The translations under genes and the position numbers were made by a program. The notes beneath the pieces are model-generated. The model saw only the letters and a program-made list of their open reading frames with translations, did not search any database and was not told the origin of the DNA. This document shows positions 35,331 through 44,084 of a DNA stretch of 64,000 nt, one piece after another. Origin of the DNA: UBA6054 sp963975575 (GTDB lineage Bacteria; Planctomycetota; Phycisphaerae; Phycisphaerales; UBA1924); contig CAXBHL010000002.1 of assembly GCA_963975575.1 (NCBI GenBank), forward strand, positions 496,001-560,000, read 5' to 3'. Within the stretch, counting starts at the first letter, position 1. Each line of letters starts with the position of its first letter.

Positions 35331-37258
35331 GCTTCCTCGCCCCCTTCGCCGGCCTGCTGGCCGGAGGGCTGGGGCTGGCGGCCCTGCTCGCCCTGCACGC
35401 CCTGAAACTGCGCCGTCGCCCGGTGCGGGTCTCGTCCACCCTGCTCTGGCGGGACGCCGTGCGGGATCTGGAGGTCAACGTCCCGTTCCGGGCCCCGCGC
35501 CCGACCCTGCTGCTGCTGCTCCAGGCGTTGGGCGTGATTCTGCTCGCCCTGGCGATCGCCCGCCCGGTGCTGGGTGACTCCGACCGGGTCCCGGGGCGGA
35601 TCATCATCGTGATCGACGCCTCCGCCTCGATGAGCGCGACCGATGCGGACTCGACCGGCGCCACCCGGCTCGACCGCGCCAAGCGCCTGGCGGCCGACCG
35701 CATCACCGCCCTGCGTCGCGGGTCGGGCGTGCCCGAGATCGCGGTGGTCCGCGCCGCCCTCGAGCCGCGGATGGCCGTCGCCCCGACCCGCTCGATCGAG
35801 GCGGCCGTCGCCGGCATCCGCGCCATCGAGCCGACCGATCAGCCGCTCGACCCGGACGCCCTGCGCACCGTGCTGGCCGCACTGCTCGACCGACCCGCCG
35901 ACGCGGGCGAGGATCCGGAGGCCACCGAGGACGCCCAGCCCACGCTGTGGGTCTTCACCGACGCCGGCGTGTCCGCCCGTGATTTTCCCGGTTGGTCCGG
36001 CGATATCGTGCCCGTGCTCGCCGAGCCGGGCGAGAACACCGGCATCGCCGCTTTGCACGCCTCCCGCGATCCGGCCGACCCGGCCGCCGCGCGGGTCTTT
36101 CTCCGCGTCGTGTCCAACGCCGACCGACCGGCGGGCGTGGTCGCGGACCTGAGCGTCCGCCCGCTCTCCGGCTCGGGCCAGGCCGGCCCGTCGACCCGCG
36201 TGGCGTTGCAGATCCCGCCCGCGACCGCCGAGGAGCCCGGTTCTCTCACCCGCACGCTCTCGGTGCGGGCGCCGGGCGCCAGCCGCATCGCGGTCTCGCT
36301 CGAGTCCGGCGGCGTGCTCGCCTCCGACGACACCGCCTGGGTGGACCTGCCCGACCCCAGCCCGCCGCGCACGGTGGTCTTTGCGCCGGATGCCCGGGCC
36401 GATCCGTTCCTGATGGACGTGCTCGGCGTGCTCGCGCCCGGCGCGGTCTCGGTGCACGCGCCGGGCGAGACCGACGCCCTCCGCGGCGCGGGCCTGGCGG
36501 TGTACGACCGCGTCACGCCCGCCCGGCTGCCGCCGATCCCATCGCTGGGCTTCGGCAGCGCGTGGCCCGGCACGGAAAACGCAGAGACCGCGGGGCGAGA
36601 GCGGATCATCGCGTGGGACCGCACGCACCCCGTCCTGCGGGACCTGAGCCTCTCGCCGGTGGTCTTCGACCGGGCGGTGGCCCTGCCCGACGCGTCAACG
36701 CCAGGCGTCGCGGTGCTCGCCGAGGCCCGGTCCGGCCCGGTGATCATCGAGGGCCTCGGCGGCGGCGTCCGCCACATCCGCGTCGCCTTCCCGCTCAACC
36801 GATCGAACTGGGCGGTGGATGTCGGCATGCCCATCTTCGTCGCCGGTGCGTTCGAGCGGCTCGCGCCGGGCGTGCGGGGCGAGGGCACCACGCGCACCAC
36901 GGCCGCGCCGATCGAGGTGCGGGCCAACGGCGAGTCGGTCCGCGTGATGGGCCCGGCGGAGTCGGTCGTGCCCGTGTCCGCGGAGGGCACCGCCACCATC
37001 AGCCCGCTGGCACTCGTGGGCGAATACGCCCTCGCCGGGGCACCCGAGACGCCGACGGTAGCGGTGTCGCTTCTCGACGCGGCCGAGAGCGCGGTCTCTG
37101 TCGCCCCCGCCGAGCGGTTCGGACGCGCCGCATCGGCCAGTGGCCCTGCCCGCGCCTCGGCCGAGGGCCGGCGCGAGCTCTGGCCTCACGCCCTGCTGGC
37201 GTCCCTGTTCTTCATGACGCTCGAATGGCTGATCCACGCGCGTCGGGCGCGCGTGTGA
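35327..37258 (+). CDS. BatA-type membrane protein with a von Willebrand factor A domain
   Basis: A 643-residue protein from a GTG that overlaps the rlmE stop by four bases. Two N-terminal membrane helices (residues about 5-25 and 60-80) surround the BatA 'LHALKLRRRPVRVSSTLLW' motif. A VWA domain follows, with the MIDAS motif D-A-S-A-S at 97-101. Beyond residue 300 the protein is beta-rich and ends in a last membrane helix (about 620-636). BatA-like proteins usually work with MoxR ATPases; the moxR of this window is 20 kb away. Confidence 0.85.
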   Translation: MSFLAPFAGLLAGGLGLAALLALHALKLRRRPVRVSSTLLWRDAVRDLEVNVPFRAPRPTLLLLLQALGVILLALAIARPVLGDSDRVPGRIIIVIDASASMSATDADSTGATRLDRAKRLAADRITALRRGSGVPEIAVVRAALEPRMAVAPTRSIEAAVAGIRAIEPTDQPLDPDALRTVLAALLDRPADAGEDPEATEDAQPTLWVFTDAGVSARDFPGWSGDIVPVLAEPGENTGIAALHASRDPADPAAARVFLRVVSNADRPAGVVADLSVRPLSGSGQAGPSTRVALQIPPATAEEPGSLTRTLSVRAPGASRIAVSLESGGVLASDDTAWVDLPDPSPPRTVVFAPDARADPFLMDVLGVLAPGAVSVHAPGETDALRGAGLAVYDRVTPARLPPIPSLGFGSAWPGTENAETAGRERIIAWDRTHPVLRDLSLSPVVFDRAVALPDASTPGVAVLAEARSGPVIIEGLGGGVRHIRVAFPLNRSNWAVDVGMPIFVAGAFERLAPGVRGEGTTRTTAAPIEVRANGESVRVMGPAESVVPVSAEGTATISPLALVGEYALAGAPETPTVAVSLLDAAESAVSVAPAERFGRAASASGPARASAEGRRELWPHALLASLFFMTLEWLIHARRARV

Positions 37259-37285
37259 CGGCGATCGCCACTCGCATCGCTCGCT

Positions 37286-38392
37286 CTACGGGCAGCCCGC
37301 GTTGTACAGCGCGATGTATGCCGAGAGGTCGAAGAAGTTCCAGACGCCGAACGGGGCGGCCAGGTCCGCCGCGTTGTCCTGAGCGTTGTACAGCCCGACG
37401 AACGCGGAGACGTCGAAGAAGTTGAGCACGCCGAACGGTCCCGCGACGTCTGCGTCGCTGCACGGCGGGGTGATCGAGAACACCGTGATGCGGTCCGCAT
37501 TGCTTGACGACACGACCACCCGCTGGGTCGTCCCGTCGTCGAACAGATTCAGCCCGCCCCAGTTGGTGCCGGTCAGTCCGAACCCGGAGAACACGACCGA
37601 TGCCTCGCCCGTATCTGGATCCGCGCGATAGACCGCATCGGTGTCCACGTCGAGCACCAGCAGATCATCGGAGAGCGAATCGCCGACAACGCCCTGCACG
37701 TCGCCTAGTGTGGCGCCGGCCAGGGCGAGGCCGCTCACGCTGGCGTCCTCATTGATGGTGCGCAGGCCGGCGGTCCGGTCGGCCACGAACAACCGATCGC
37801 CCTTCACGGCGATGTCGGCGGCGTCCACCAGCCCCGCCGCGTCGTCGACAACCAAAGCCTCGCCTTCCGGTGTCGAGGGCGACCACGACCAGATCAGATC
37901 TTGGCCGTTGAATCCCCGGTCCGTCGAAACCATCGAGCCCGGCGCGAGCAGCGTCCCGCTGTAATCGTCGGGAACGTATGTCATCCCGACGGGATCGTCG
38001 TCCCCGCTCTGGAATCCGCTGACCCACAGTTCCTTCGTCGTGGCGCCGGTCGAGAAATCGATGGCGAGGCGGTGGATCCGGCCGGGGAAGTCTTCCGAGA
38101 CGAACAACGCGCCCGTGTTCGGATCGATCGCGAGCCCTGCGACCTCGTCGGTCGAAGCGATCAGTTCGGCATCGCCCGCCGCGTCGATCCGGTAGACCCC
38201 GCCGGATCGGCGTCCGGTGTACAGCAGCCCGTCGAACGGGTTGATCAGCGCCGACATCGCGCCCGCGAAATCAACCTCCCGCTCGAACACCCAGCCGTCC
38301 TCCACGATCACCGGCTGGGCGAACCCGACACCGGCGCACCCGCCCGTCATGCCCGTCGCCAGAATGAGCCGCAACACACCGTGATGGATCAC
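37286..38392 (-). CDS. Exported propeller-like protein with a double C-terminal tag
   Basis: A 368-residue protein from a GTG with GGGAGGG five bases upstream; the frame is open to 38593 but that part lacks a signal. The signal peptide (VLRLILATGMTGGCAGVGFAQ) also has a possible lipobox cysteine. The central region has repeated short strands with 'GGVYRIDAAGD', 'IAVKGDRLFVADR' and 'AVYRADPDTGE', suggesting an NHL/SMP-30-like propeller. The last 58 residues are two tandem tags, 'PFGVLNFFDVSAF' and 'PFGVWNFFDLSAY', ending NAGCP. It is divergent from the dus gene and convergent with the VWA gene. Confidence 0.75.
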   Translation of the reverse strand: MIHHGVLRLILATGMTGGCAGVGFAQPVIVEDGWVFEREVDFAGAMSALINPFDGLLYTGRRSGGVYRIDAAGDAELIASTDEVAGLAIDPNTGALFVSEDFPGRIHRLAIDFSTGATTKELWVSGFQSGDDDPVGMTYVPDDYSGTLLAPGSMVSTDRGFNGQDLIWSWSPSTPEGEALVVDDAAGLVDAADIAVKGDRLFVADRTAGLRTINEDASVSGLALAGATLGDVQGVVGDSLSDDLLVLDVDTDAVYRADPDTGEASVVFSGFGLTGTNWGGLNLFDDGTTQRVVVSSSNADRITVFSITPPCSDADVAGPFGVLNFFDVSAFVGLYNAQDNAADLAAPFGVWNFFDLSAYIALYNAGCP

Positions 38393-38560
38393 TTCACCCT
38401 CCCTTCGCGTGGACGCCTGCGCATGAAACCTTCCAAACCGCAGCCTAGTGGATCCGCATCCCCCCAAACAACCCGAATCTCGGAGTTTCGCGGTCGTTCG
38501 GTGCGCGCGCCACGCCCGACAGACCCGCCCGAGTCTCTCGTCCGCTTGGACATTTCGCCC

Positions 38561-38566
38561 TACGAT
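38561..38566 (+). promoter_or_regulatory. Putative -10 element of a leaderless transcript
   Basis: TACGAT ends five bases before the GTG start of the dihydrouridine synthase gene. No ribosome binding site fits. Confidence 0.35.
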
Positions 38567-38571
38567 TCCCC

Positions 38572-39669
38572 GTGCTCGCCACGCCACTGACACTCCGCGC
38601 CCCGACCGGCTCCGTCGCCCTGGAGTCCAACCTGCTCCTCGCCCCCATCGCGGGCTGGTGCGAGCTGGCGTGGCGTCTGACCGTCCGGCAGTGCGGCGGC
38701 GTCGGCCTGGCCTGCACCGACCTGCTCAGCCCCAAGGGCCTCATCTGCGGCTCCGAGGCCTCCTACGACCTCGCCCGCACGCACGACCTCGACCAGCCCA
38801 TCGGCATGCAGCTCTACGGGGCCGACCCGCAGATCCTCGCCGACGGCGCCCGCTGGTGCGCCGACCACGGCGCCACGGTCGTGGACATCAACATGGGCTG
38901 CCCGGTCGACAAGGTCTGCAAGAAAGACGGCGGCAGCAAACTCATGTGCAACCTGCCCAACACCTTCAGGGTGTTCGAGGCCGTCCGCGCAGCCCTGCCC
39001 GGGCACATCCCGCTGACGGCCAAGATGCGCCTGGGCTGGGACGAGGCCGCGTACGAGGCGGGCGTGGCGTGCGACCTTGCCGTGGGCCTGTGCGAACGCG
39101 GCGCGGCCCTGATCACCGTCCACGGGCGGACGACGGAGATGAAGTTCAAGGGCGAGTGCCGACGCGAGGGCATCCGGCGCGTGGTCGAAGCGGTGGGGGC
39201 CGCGACCGGCCGGTACGACGGCACCGTGTCGGGCGGCGTGCCCGTCATCGGCAACGGCGACGTCCGCGAGCCGCAGGACGTGCTGGACATGATGGCCGAG
39301 ACCGGCTGCGCGGGCGTGATGATCGGGCGCGGGTCGTTCGGCAACCCCTGGATCTTCCGCGCCGCGTGGGCGTTGCAGCGGGGCCTAGACCCAGCCGGCG
39401 TGGCTCCGAGCGAAGACGAGCAGATGGACACGATCCGCGCCTACTTCGACCGCATGATCGAGTTCCGATCCGAGCACCACGCGATGCACGTCATCCGCCA
39501 GAAGATCTCCTGGCTCGGCAAGACCGTCAACCGCGGCCACTGCAAGGCCCTCAAGAACGCCGTGCGCGTCGCCGAGACCCCCGCCGAAGTGCACGCCGCG
39601 TTCGAGGCGTGGGGTAGTGGAGATCTGCGTCGCAACGAATCCGAGCCCGCGGAAGCGATATCGGACTAG
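38572..39669 (+). CDS. dus: tRNA-dihydrouridine synthase
   Basis: A 365-residue flavoprotein with a GTG start that would reduce specific tRNA uridines to dihydrouridine using NADPH. The family blocks are present: 'LLLAPIAG' (FMN site), 'PIGMQLYG', 'VDINMGCP' with the catalytic Cys110, 'LTAKMRLGWD', 'ITVHGRT' and 'GVMIGRGSFGNPWIF'. It is most like DusB, but the subgroup and modified position cannot be fixed by eye. A second cysteine at 116 (KVCKK) occurs where most family members have another residue. Confidence 0.93.
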   Translation: MLATPLTLRAPTGSVALESNLLLAPIAGWCELAWRLTVRQCGGVGLACTDLLSPKGLICGSEASYDLARTHDLDQPIGMQLYGADPQILADGARWCADHGATVVDINMGCPVDKVCKKDGGSKLMCNLPNTFRVFEAVRAALPGHIPLTAKMRLGWDEAAYEAGVACDLAVGLCERGAALITVHGRTTEMKFKGECRREGIRRVVEAVGAATGRYDGTVSGGVPVIGNGDVREPQDVLDMMAETGCAGVMIGRGSFGNPWIFRAAWALQRGLDPAGVAPSEDEQMDTIRAYFDRMIEFRSEHHAMHVIRQKISWLGKTVNRGHCKALKNAVRVAETPAEVHAAFEAWGSGDLRRNESEPAEAISD

Positions 39670-39781
39670 TCGCTGGGCTCCAGGAACGAATCCGTACGAA
39701 ATCAGGCTCAATCCGCAGACTACCTTGGCGCGACGGCACCAACTGGCGCTGGAGGATGTGACCTATTCCCTGGAGACACCC

Positions 39782-41404
39782 ATGACCCGTGCCATCGCTG
39801 TTTTCGCCTCGCTCGCCCTGTCTGCCTTCGCCCAAGCCGCCGACCTGCTTGTGCCGGGCCAGTTCCCGACGATCCAGGCTGCGGCGAACGCCGCATCAGA
39901 CGGTGATCGCGTCCTGATCTCGCCCGGGACCTACGCGGAACGCGTCGTCCTGCCGCAGAACCGATCCCTTGAACTGATTGGGACGGACGGCGCGACCTCG
40001 ACCATCATCGACGCGCGTGGAGCGGGCGGATCCGGGCCGGCGGTCCTTGCCCAATCCGGGGTGTCCGGTGTCTTTGTGGCGTCCGGGCTGACCGTTCGGG
40101 GGGATGAGGGCTATCTCAGCCTTGACTCAGCGATGTTCCTCTGGACCTATGCCCCGGGGATCACCATCCTTTCGGGCGATGCGGTGATCCGAGACTGCGT
40201 CATCGAAGATTGCACCATGGTGGACCCGTACAATCCGGATTGGACAGCGGGCGCGGGGCTTTCTATGGTGCGTGGTTCGGGTGAACTCGAAGTTGTCCGA
40301 ACCACCTTCAGAAACAATGTCGCGGCAGAAGGCGGGGCCCTGTTCACATCGGGTTTGATTCGCATCATCGACAGCACCTTCGAGAACAACCACGGAACCT
40401 CGCGAGGCGGTGCGGTTTGGAACTACAGCCAGTTCGCCATAAACAGCATAGATGGATGCGTCTTCACCGGGAACACGTCCGCGGGGTCGGGCGGGGCGAT
40501 CGACGGGGTCTTTGATCGGATCACCAACTCGAGTTTCATCGGCAACACCGCCGCCGGTTTGTCGATCTTCCCCAAGACGGGCGGGGCGATCCGCGGGCCG
40601 ATTCGCGAGATCATCAACTGCATCTTTTCTAGCAACAGTGCGGCGGAGTCGGGCGGAGCCTACTTCAGCCAGACGAACGATACAACGATCACATCGAGCC
40701 TGTTCCTCGACAACGACGCCCCGGTCGCGAGCGTGTTCGCAGGCTCGGACGCTGGAGCACTGATCGCCAACTGCATCATCACGCTCGGCGGCAGCTCCGC
40801 GCCTGTACCGCCCTCGTTCGGAGGCTCGATTCAATACTCAAACGTGGAAGGCGGGTTCGTCGGAGAAGGAAACATCGACGCCGATCCGATGATCGCCGAT
40901 CCTGGCAGCGGCGACTTCTCCCTATTGCCTGGATCCCCGTGCATCGATGCCGGGAGCAACCTGCTGGTGGCGTTCGATTCAGACGATGTCAATATGAACG
41001 GGCTTGATCTGGATTTTTACCCCTTCGACATCCTCGGAAACCCGAGATTCACGCAGGACCTCTCCGCCGCGGATACGGGGCTAACCGATGGTCGTAACTT
41101 TGTCATCGACATGGGACCGATCGAGCGCGTTGTGGCGGTAGCGACCGATGGCAACGCCGACTGCAATGGGAACCTGACCAACGACCTGATCGACATCGTT
41201 CAGGGTACCGCGGACGACTGCAACAACAACCTGATCCCCGATTCTTGCGACATCGCCGCGGATCCTTCGCTGGACATCAACAGCGACGGCATCATCGATG
41301 CCTGCCAGAACCTGTGTCCGGCCGACATCGCGGCGCCGTTCGGTCAGCTCAACTTCTTCGATGTTGTCCAGTTCATCAACTGGTTCAACGCCGGTTGCCC
41401 TTGA
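39782..41404 (+). CDS. Exported right-handed beta-helix protein with C-terminal tag
   Basis: A 540-residue protein with a signal peptide (IAVFASLALSAFAQAA). 'FPTIQAAANAASDGDRVLISPGTYAERV' is the standard opening of pectate-lyase-like beta-helix proteins. Then come about eight irregular coils with 'G-GGA-----I-----F-NN-A---GGA' motifs as in Chlamydia-type Pmp repeats. Near the C-terminus are two calcium-loop stretches ('DCNGNLTNDLIDI', 'DINSDGIIDAC') and the final tag 'PFGQLNFFDVVQFINWFN' ending AGCP. No catalytic residues are evident, so an adhesin or surface role is as likely as an enzyme. Confidence 0.85.
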   Translation: MTRAIAVFASLALSAFAQAADLLVPGQFPTIQAAANAASDGDRVLISPGTYAERVVLPQNRSLELIGTDGATSTIIDARGAGGSGPAVLAQSGVSGVFVASGLTVRGDEGYLSLDSAMFLWTYAPGITILSGDAVIRDCVIEDCTMVDPYNPDWTAGAGLSMVRGSGELEVVRTTFRNNVAAEGGALFTSGLIRIIDSTFENNHGTSRGGAVWNYSQFAINSIDGCVFTGNTSAGSGGAIDGVFDRITNSSFIGNTAAGLSIFPKTGGAIRGPIREIINCIFSSNSAAESGGAYFSQTNDTTITSSLFLDNDAPVASVFAGSDAGALIANCIITLGGSSAPVPPSFGGSIQYSNVEGGFVGEGNIDADPMIADPGSGDFSLLPGSPCIDAGSNLLVAFDSDDVNMNGLDLDFYPFDILGNPRFTQDLSAADTGLTDGRNFVIDMGPIERVVAVATDGNADCNGNLTNDLIDIVQGTADDCNNNLIPDSCDIAADPSLDINSDGIIDACQNLCPADIAAPFGQLNFFDVVQFINWFNAGCP

Positions 41405-41439
41405 ACCCGGCTTGGGACCCGTCCGCTTCGCGCCCCTAC

Positions 41440-41862
41440 CTAGTGCGGCACTTCCTTCACCGCGTTCCGGTTCCACGCCGGCACCCGCACCACGATCTCG
41501 CCTTCCTTCTGGATGATGCACTGGCAGGACAGCCGGCTGTTCCGCTCCAGCCCCGGGGCCTCCTCCACGCGGTCCTCTTCCTCTTCCTCGGCCTCGGACA
41601 GGTTCTCCATCCCCTTGTCGATGTACACGTGGCAGGTCGAGCAGGCGCAGACCGCCCCGCAGGCGTGCTCGATGTTGACCCCGTTCTCGACCGCCACCTC
41701 GAGCAGATGCTCGCCCTTGGCGGCCATGAACTCGTGCTCCTTGGCCGTCGGATCCGAGCCCGTGAAATGGTCGTCGTCGATCATCCCGTCCGGGTTTTCA
41801 AGGATGTACTTGACCTTGACCGTCTTGGGGCCGTGGTCGTGGTCGCTGTGTCGAAGGTGCAT
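41440..41862 (-). CDS. fdx: Adrenodoxin-type 2Fe-2S ferredoxin
   Basis: A 140-residue ferredoxin with GAGG about seven bases before the ATG. The four cluster ligands fit the C-x5-C-x2-C-x35-C spacing: Cys68, Cys74, Cys77 and Cys113. The 'VENGVNIEHACGAVCACSTC' region is typical of ISC-type ferredoxins that feed iron-sulfur cluster assembly. Unusual features are a 45-residue N-terminal extension rich in His and Asp and an acidic run (EEEEED, 93-98). No isc or suf genes are in the window. Confidence 0.9.
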   Translation of the reverse strand: MHLRHSDHDHGPKTVKVKYILENPDGMIDDDHFTGSDPTAKEHEFMAAKGEHLLEVAVENGVNIEHACGAVCACSTCHVYIDKGMENLSEAEEEEEDRVEEAPGLERNSRLSCQCIIQKEGEIVVRVPAWNRNAVKEVPH

Positions 41863-41966
41863 AGACTGCCTCGCTGCGGGAAATGGGCCGGAATATTGGA
41901 ATCATTCTAGTCCCCGGACCGCCGATCGGGCCCGGGGCGGGTCATCCCGCGGGAGACGGCACAACG

Positions 41967-42812
41967 GTGGATCAGCCAGCGAACCCAGCCCGCGCACCGG
42001 ACCCGACCGGCGTTCCGGTCGAGCTGACCGTGGTCGCGCCCGCGCGGGACGAGGCGGACAACGTCCGCCCCCTGATCGAGCAGATCGGGGCCGCGCTGAC
42101 GCCCACCGGCATCGGTTTCGAGTTTCTCCTGGTGGACGACGCGTCCTCCGACGGCACGCCGGACCGGGCCCGCGCCCTGATGGGCAAGTTCCCGTGGGTT
42201 CGCGTCATCAGCCTGCCGGCCCCCGCCGGCGGCGGCGGCAACGGCCAGTCCGCCGCCTTCCGCGTCGGCTTCGCGGCCGCCCGGGGCGAGCTGATCGGTG
42301 TGCTCGACGCCGACCTCCAGAACGACCCGGCCGACCTCGCCCGCATGGTCGCGCACCTCCGAGACACCGGGGCCGATTTCGTGCAGGGCGACCGATCGGC
42401 CGCCCGTCGCGCCGGCGACCCGTGGATCCGCCAGGCCGGGTCGGTCGTCGGACGTGTGTTCCGCCGCATGATCCTGGGCGATTCGATCCGCGACACCGGC
42501 TGCTCGCTCCGCGTGATGAAGCGCGAGATCGCCCAGGGCCTGCCCCTGGACTTCAAGGGCATGCACCGGTTCATCCCGGTCACCGCCCGCCATCTGGGGT
42601 ACACCGTGGTCGAACTGCCCGTCGCCCACCGCGCCCGCCACGCGGGCGAGCCCAAGTACGGCCTGGGCATCACCCAGCGGGCGTTGCCGGGGCTGATCGA
42701 CTGCTTCGCCGTCCGCTGGATGTCCCGGCGCCGGCGCACGCCGGGCACGCCCGTCGAGCACGCCGCACCGGCGGAGCGTCCGGCCCCGTCCCGCGAGGGG
42801 GCCACCGCTTGA
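41967..42812 (+). CDS. Family 2 glycosyltransferase (dolichol-phosphate-mannose-synthase-like)
   Basis: A 281-residue GT-A enzyme. The donor-binding start is 'LTVVAPARDEADNVRPLIEQI', the nucleotide-binding Asp lies in 'FLLVDDASSDGT', and the metal motif is 'VLDADLQNDP'. Later 'FKGMHRFIPV' is typical of polyprenyl-phosphate sugar transferases of the ArnC/DPM type. A GTG start with GGGAG upstream is used; an ATG at 41883 is possible but would leave only 20 bases to the divergent ferredoxin start. The next gene overlaps its stop codon by four bases, pointing to a joint lipid-linked sugar pathway. Confidence 0.85.
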   Translation: MDQPANPARAPDPTGVPVELTVVAPARDEADNVRPLIEQIGAALTPTGIGFEFLLVDDASSDGTPDRARALMGKFPWVRVISLPAPAGGGGNGQSAAFRVGFAAARGELIGVLDADLQNDPADLARMVAHLRDTGADFVQGDRSAARRAGDPWIRQAGSVVGRVFRRMILGDSIRDTGCSLRVMKREIAQGLPLDFKGMHRFIPVTARHLGYTVVELPVAHRARHAGEPKYGLGITQRALPGLIDCFAVRWMSRRRRTPGTPVEHAAPAERPAPSREGATA

Positions 42813-43420
42813 AGCCCGGCCCGATTATCGCGATGGTCGCCCTGCTCTTCGTGGGCATGTGGATGGTGCTGCGCCCCACGCTGGTCCGCGGCAACTACGA
42901 CATCGACGTGCGCGTGGGATCCATGGAGATCCTCCTCGCCCGCGCCCCCGACACCGACCCGCCGGCCTACCGGGTCATCTCGCCCTCGGAGATGTCCGGC
43001 ACCCTCATCCAGCCCGACGACCTCGACGACTTCCTGGCCATGCGACTGGACGCCTGGATGGAGCGCCCCGCGTGGGAGCGGACCCTGCTGGGCTTTTTCA
43101 ACATCACCCGCTGGTCCACCTTCGGCTGGGTCACCATCGGGCTGGCCGGGCAGGCCGCGTTCTTCGGACGCATGCTGGTCCAGTGGATCATCTCGGAGCG
43201 GACCAAGGTGTCCACGGTCCCGGAAGTGTTCTGGTGGCTCAGTTTCCTGGGCGGGCTGTTCCTGTTCATCTACTTCGTCTGGCGTAAGGACGTCGTCGGC
43301 GTGCTCGGCCAGGCGACCGGGGTGGTCATCTACGCCCGCAATCTCAGGCTGATCCACAAGGAACACCAGCGCGCCAAGGCGGCCGCCGACGCGACCGAGC
43401 CCGACCCCGCCGGCGCATGA
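42809..43420 (+). CDS. Membrane protein with a lipid-A-disaccharide-synthase N-terminal-type domain
   Basis: A 203-residue protein starting with TTG that overlaps the previous stop (TTGA). One helix is at the N-terminus. The C-terminal half holds three helices of the LAB_N type, with 'GQAAFFGRMLVQWIISER', 'VPEVFWWLSFLGGLFLFIYF' and 'GQATGVVIYARNLRLI'. Stand-alone LAB_N proteins are often found next to DPM-type transferases, as here, and probably act in attaching sugars to envelope lipids. The 100 residues after the first helix are a periplasmic insertion not seen in short relatives. Confidence 0.82.
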   Translation: MKPGPIIAMVALLFVGMWMVLRPTLVRGNYDIDVRVGSMEILLARAPDTDPPAYRVISPSEMSGTLIQPDDLDDFLAMRLDAWMERPAWERTLLGFFNITRWSTFGWVTIGLAGQAAFFGRMLVQWIISERTKVSTVPEVFWWLSFLGGLFLFIYFVWRKDVVGVLGQATGVVIYARNLRLIHKEHQRAKAAADATEPDPAGA

Positions 43421-43448
43421 GCCGCCCGATCCCCGCAGGAGACCCCCG

Positions 43449-44084
43449 ATGAAAGTGACCATGGACGGACAGACCATCGCCGACGACGCCTCCGGCGTGG
43501 CCGCCGCCCTCGACCTGGCCCGGCGCAAGGCCGACGAGCTCGGACGCCTCGTGATCGAGGTCCACGCCGACGGCAACGTCGCCACCGAACTGCTCGACGC
43601 CATGCCCGACGACACCGCCGGCGTCACCGAGCTGGGCGTGACCACCGCCGAGAAGGGCCTGTTCCTCCGCGAGACGCTCCTGCAGGCCCGCGACGCCCTC
43701 GAACGCACCCGCGCCGACCAGGCAACCGCCGCCGGCATGCTCGACGCGGGCGACGTGGCGGGCGCCATCGCGGCGCTCCGCGGCCTCGTCGAGGGGTGGC
43801 AGCTCGTCCGCTCGGTCCTCGACCAGACCGCCGCCCTCGCCGGCGTGAGCCTGGACGAGCTCTCCGCCGACGGCACGCCCGGCGACGAGGCCGTCCGCGC
43901 CCTGGCCGGCGACCTGATCGCCCTCCGCGACGCGGTCAGCAACGAGGACTGGTCCGCCCTCTCCGACGTGCTCGCCTGCGAACTCGACGCCCGCGCCGAG
44001 CAGTGGCTCGCACTGCTCGCCGGCCTCTCCGACCGCGCGGCCCCCGCCGACCGGACGGGGGGCGACGGGGCGGAAATCGCGTGA
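43449..44084 (+). CDS. Unidentified soluble protein
   Basis: A 211-residue acidic, alanine-rich protein with AGGAG nine bases before the ATG. The first 40 residues look like a small alpha/beta segment (KVTMDGQTIADD, then a helix and 'LVIEVHAD'); the rest is helical. No domain is recognised. It lies 28 bases after the LAB_N gene and overlaps the next gene by four bases, so it belongs to the same operon as the glycosyltransferase. Confidence 0.65.
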   Translation: MKVTMDGQTIADDASGVAAALDLARRKADELGRLVIEVHADGNVATELLDAMPDDTAGVTELGVTTAEKGLFLRETLLQARDALERTRADQATAAGMLDAGDVAGAIAALRGLVEGWQLVRSVLDQTAALAGVSLDELSADGTPGDEAVRALAGDLIALRDAVSNEDWSALSDVLACELDARAEQWLALLAGLSDRAAPADRTGGDGAEIA

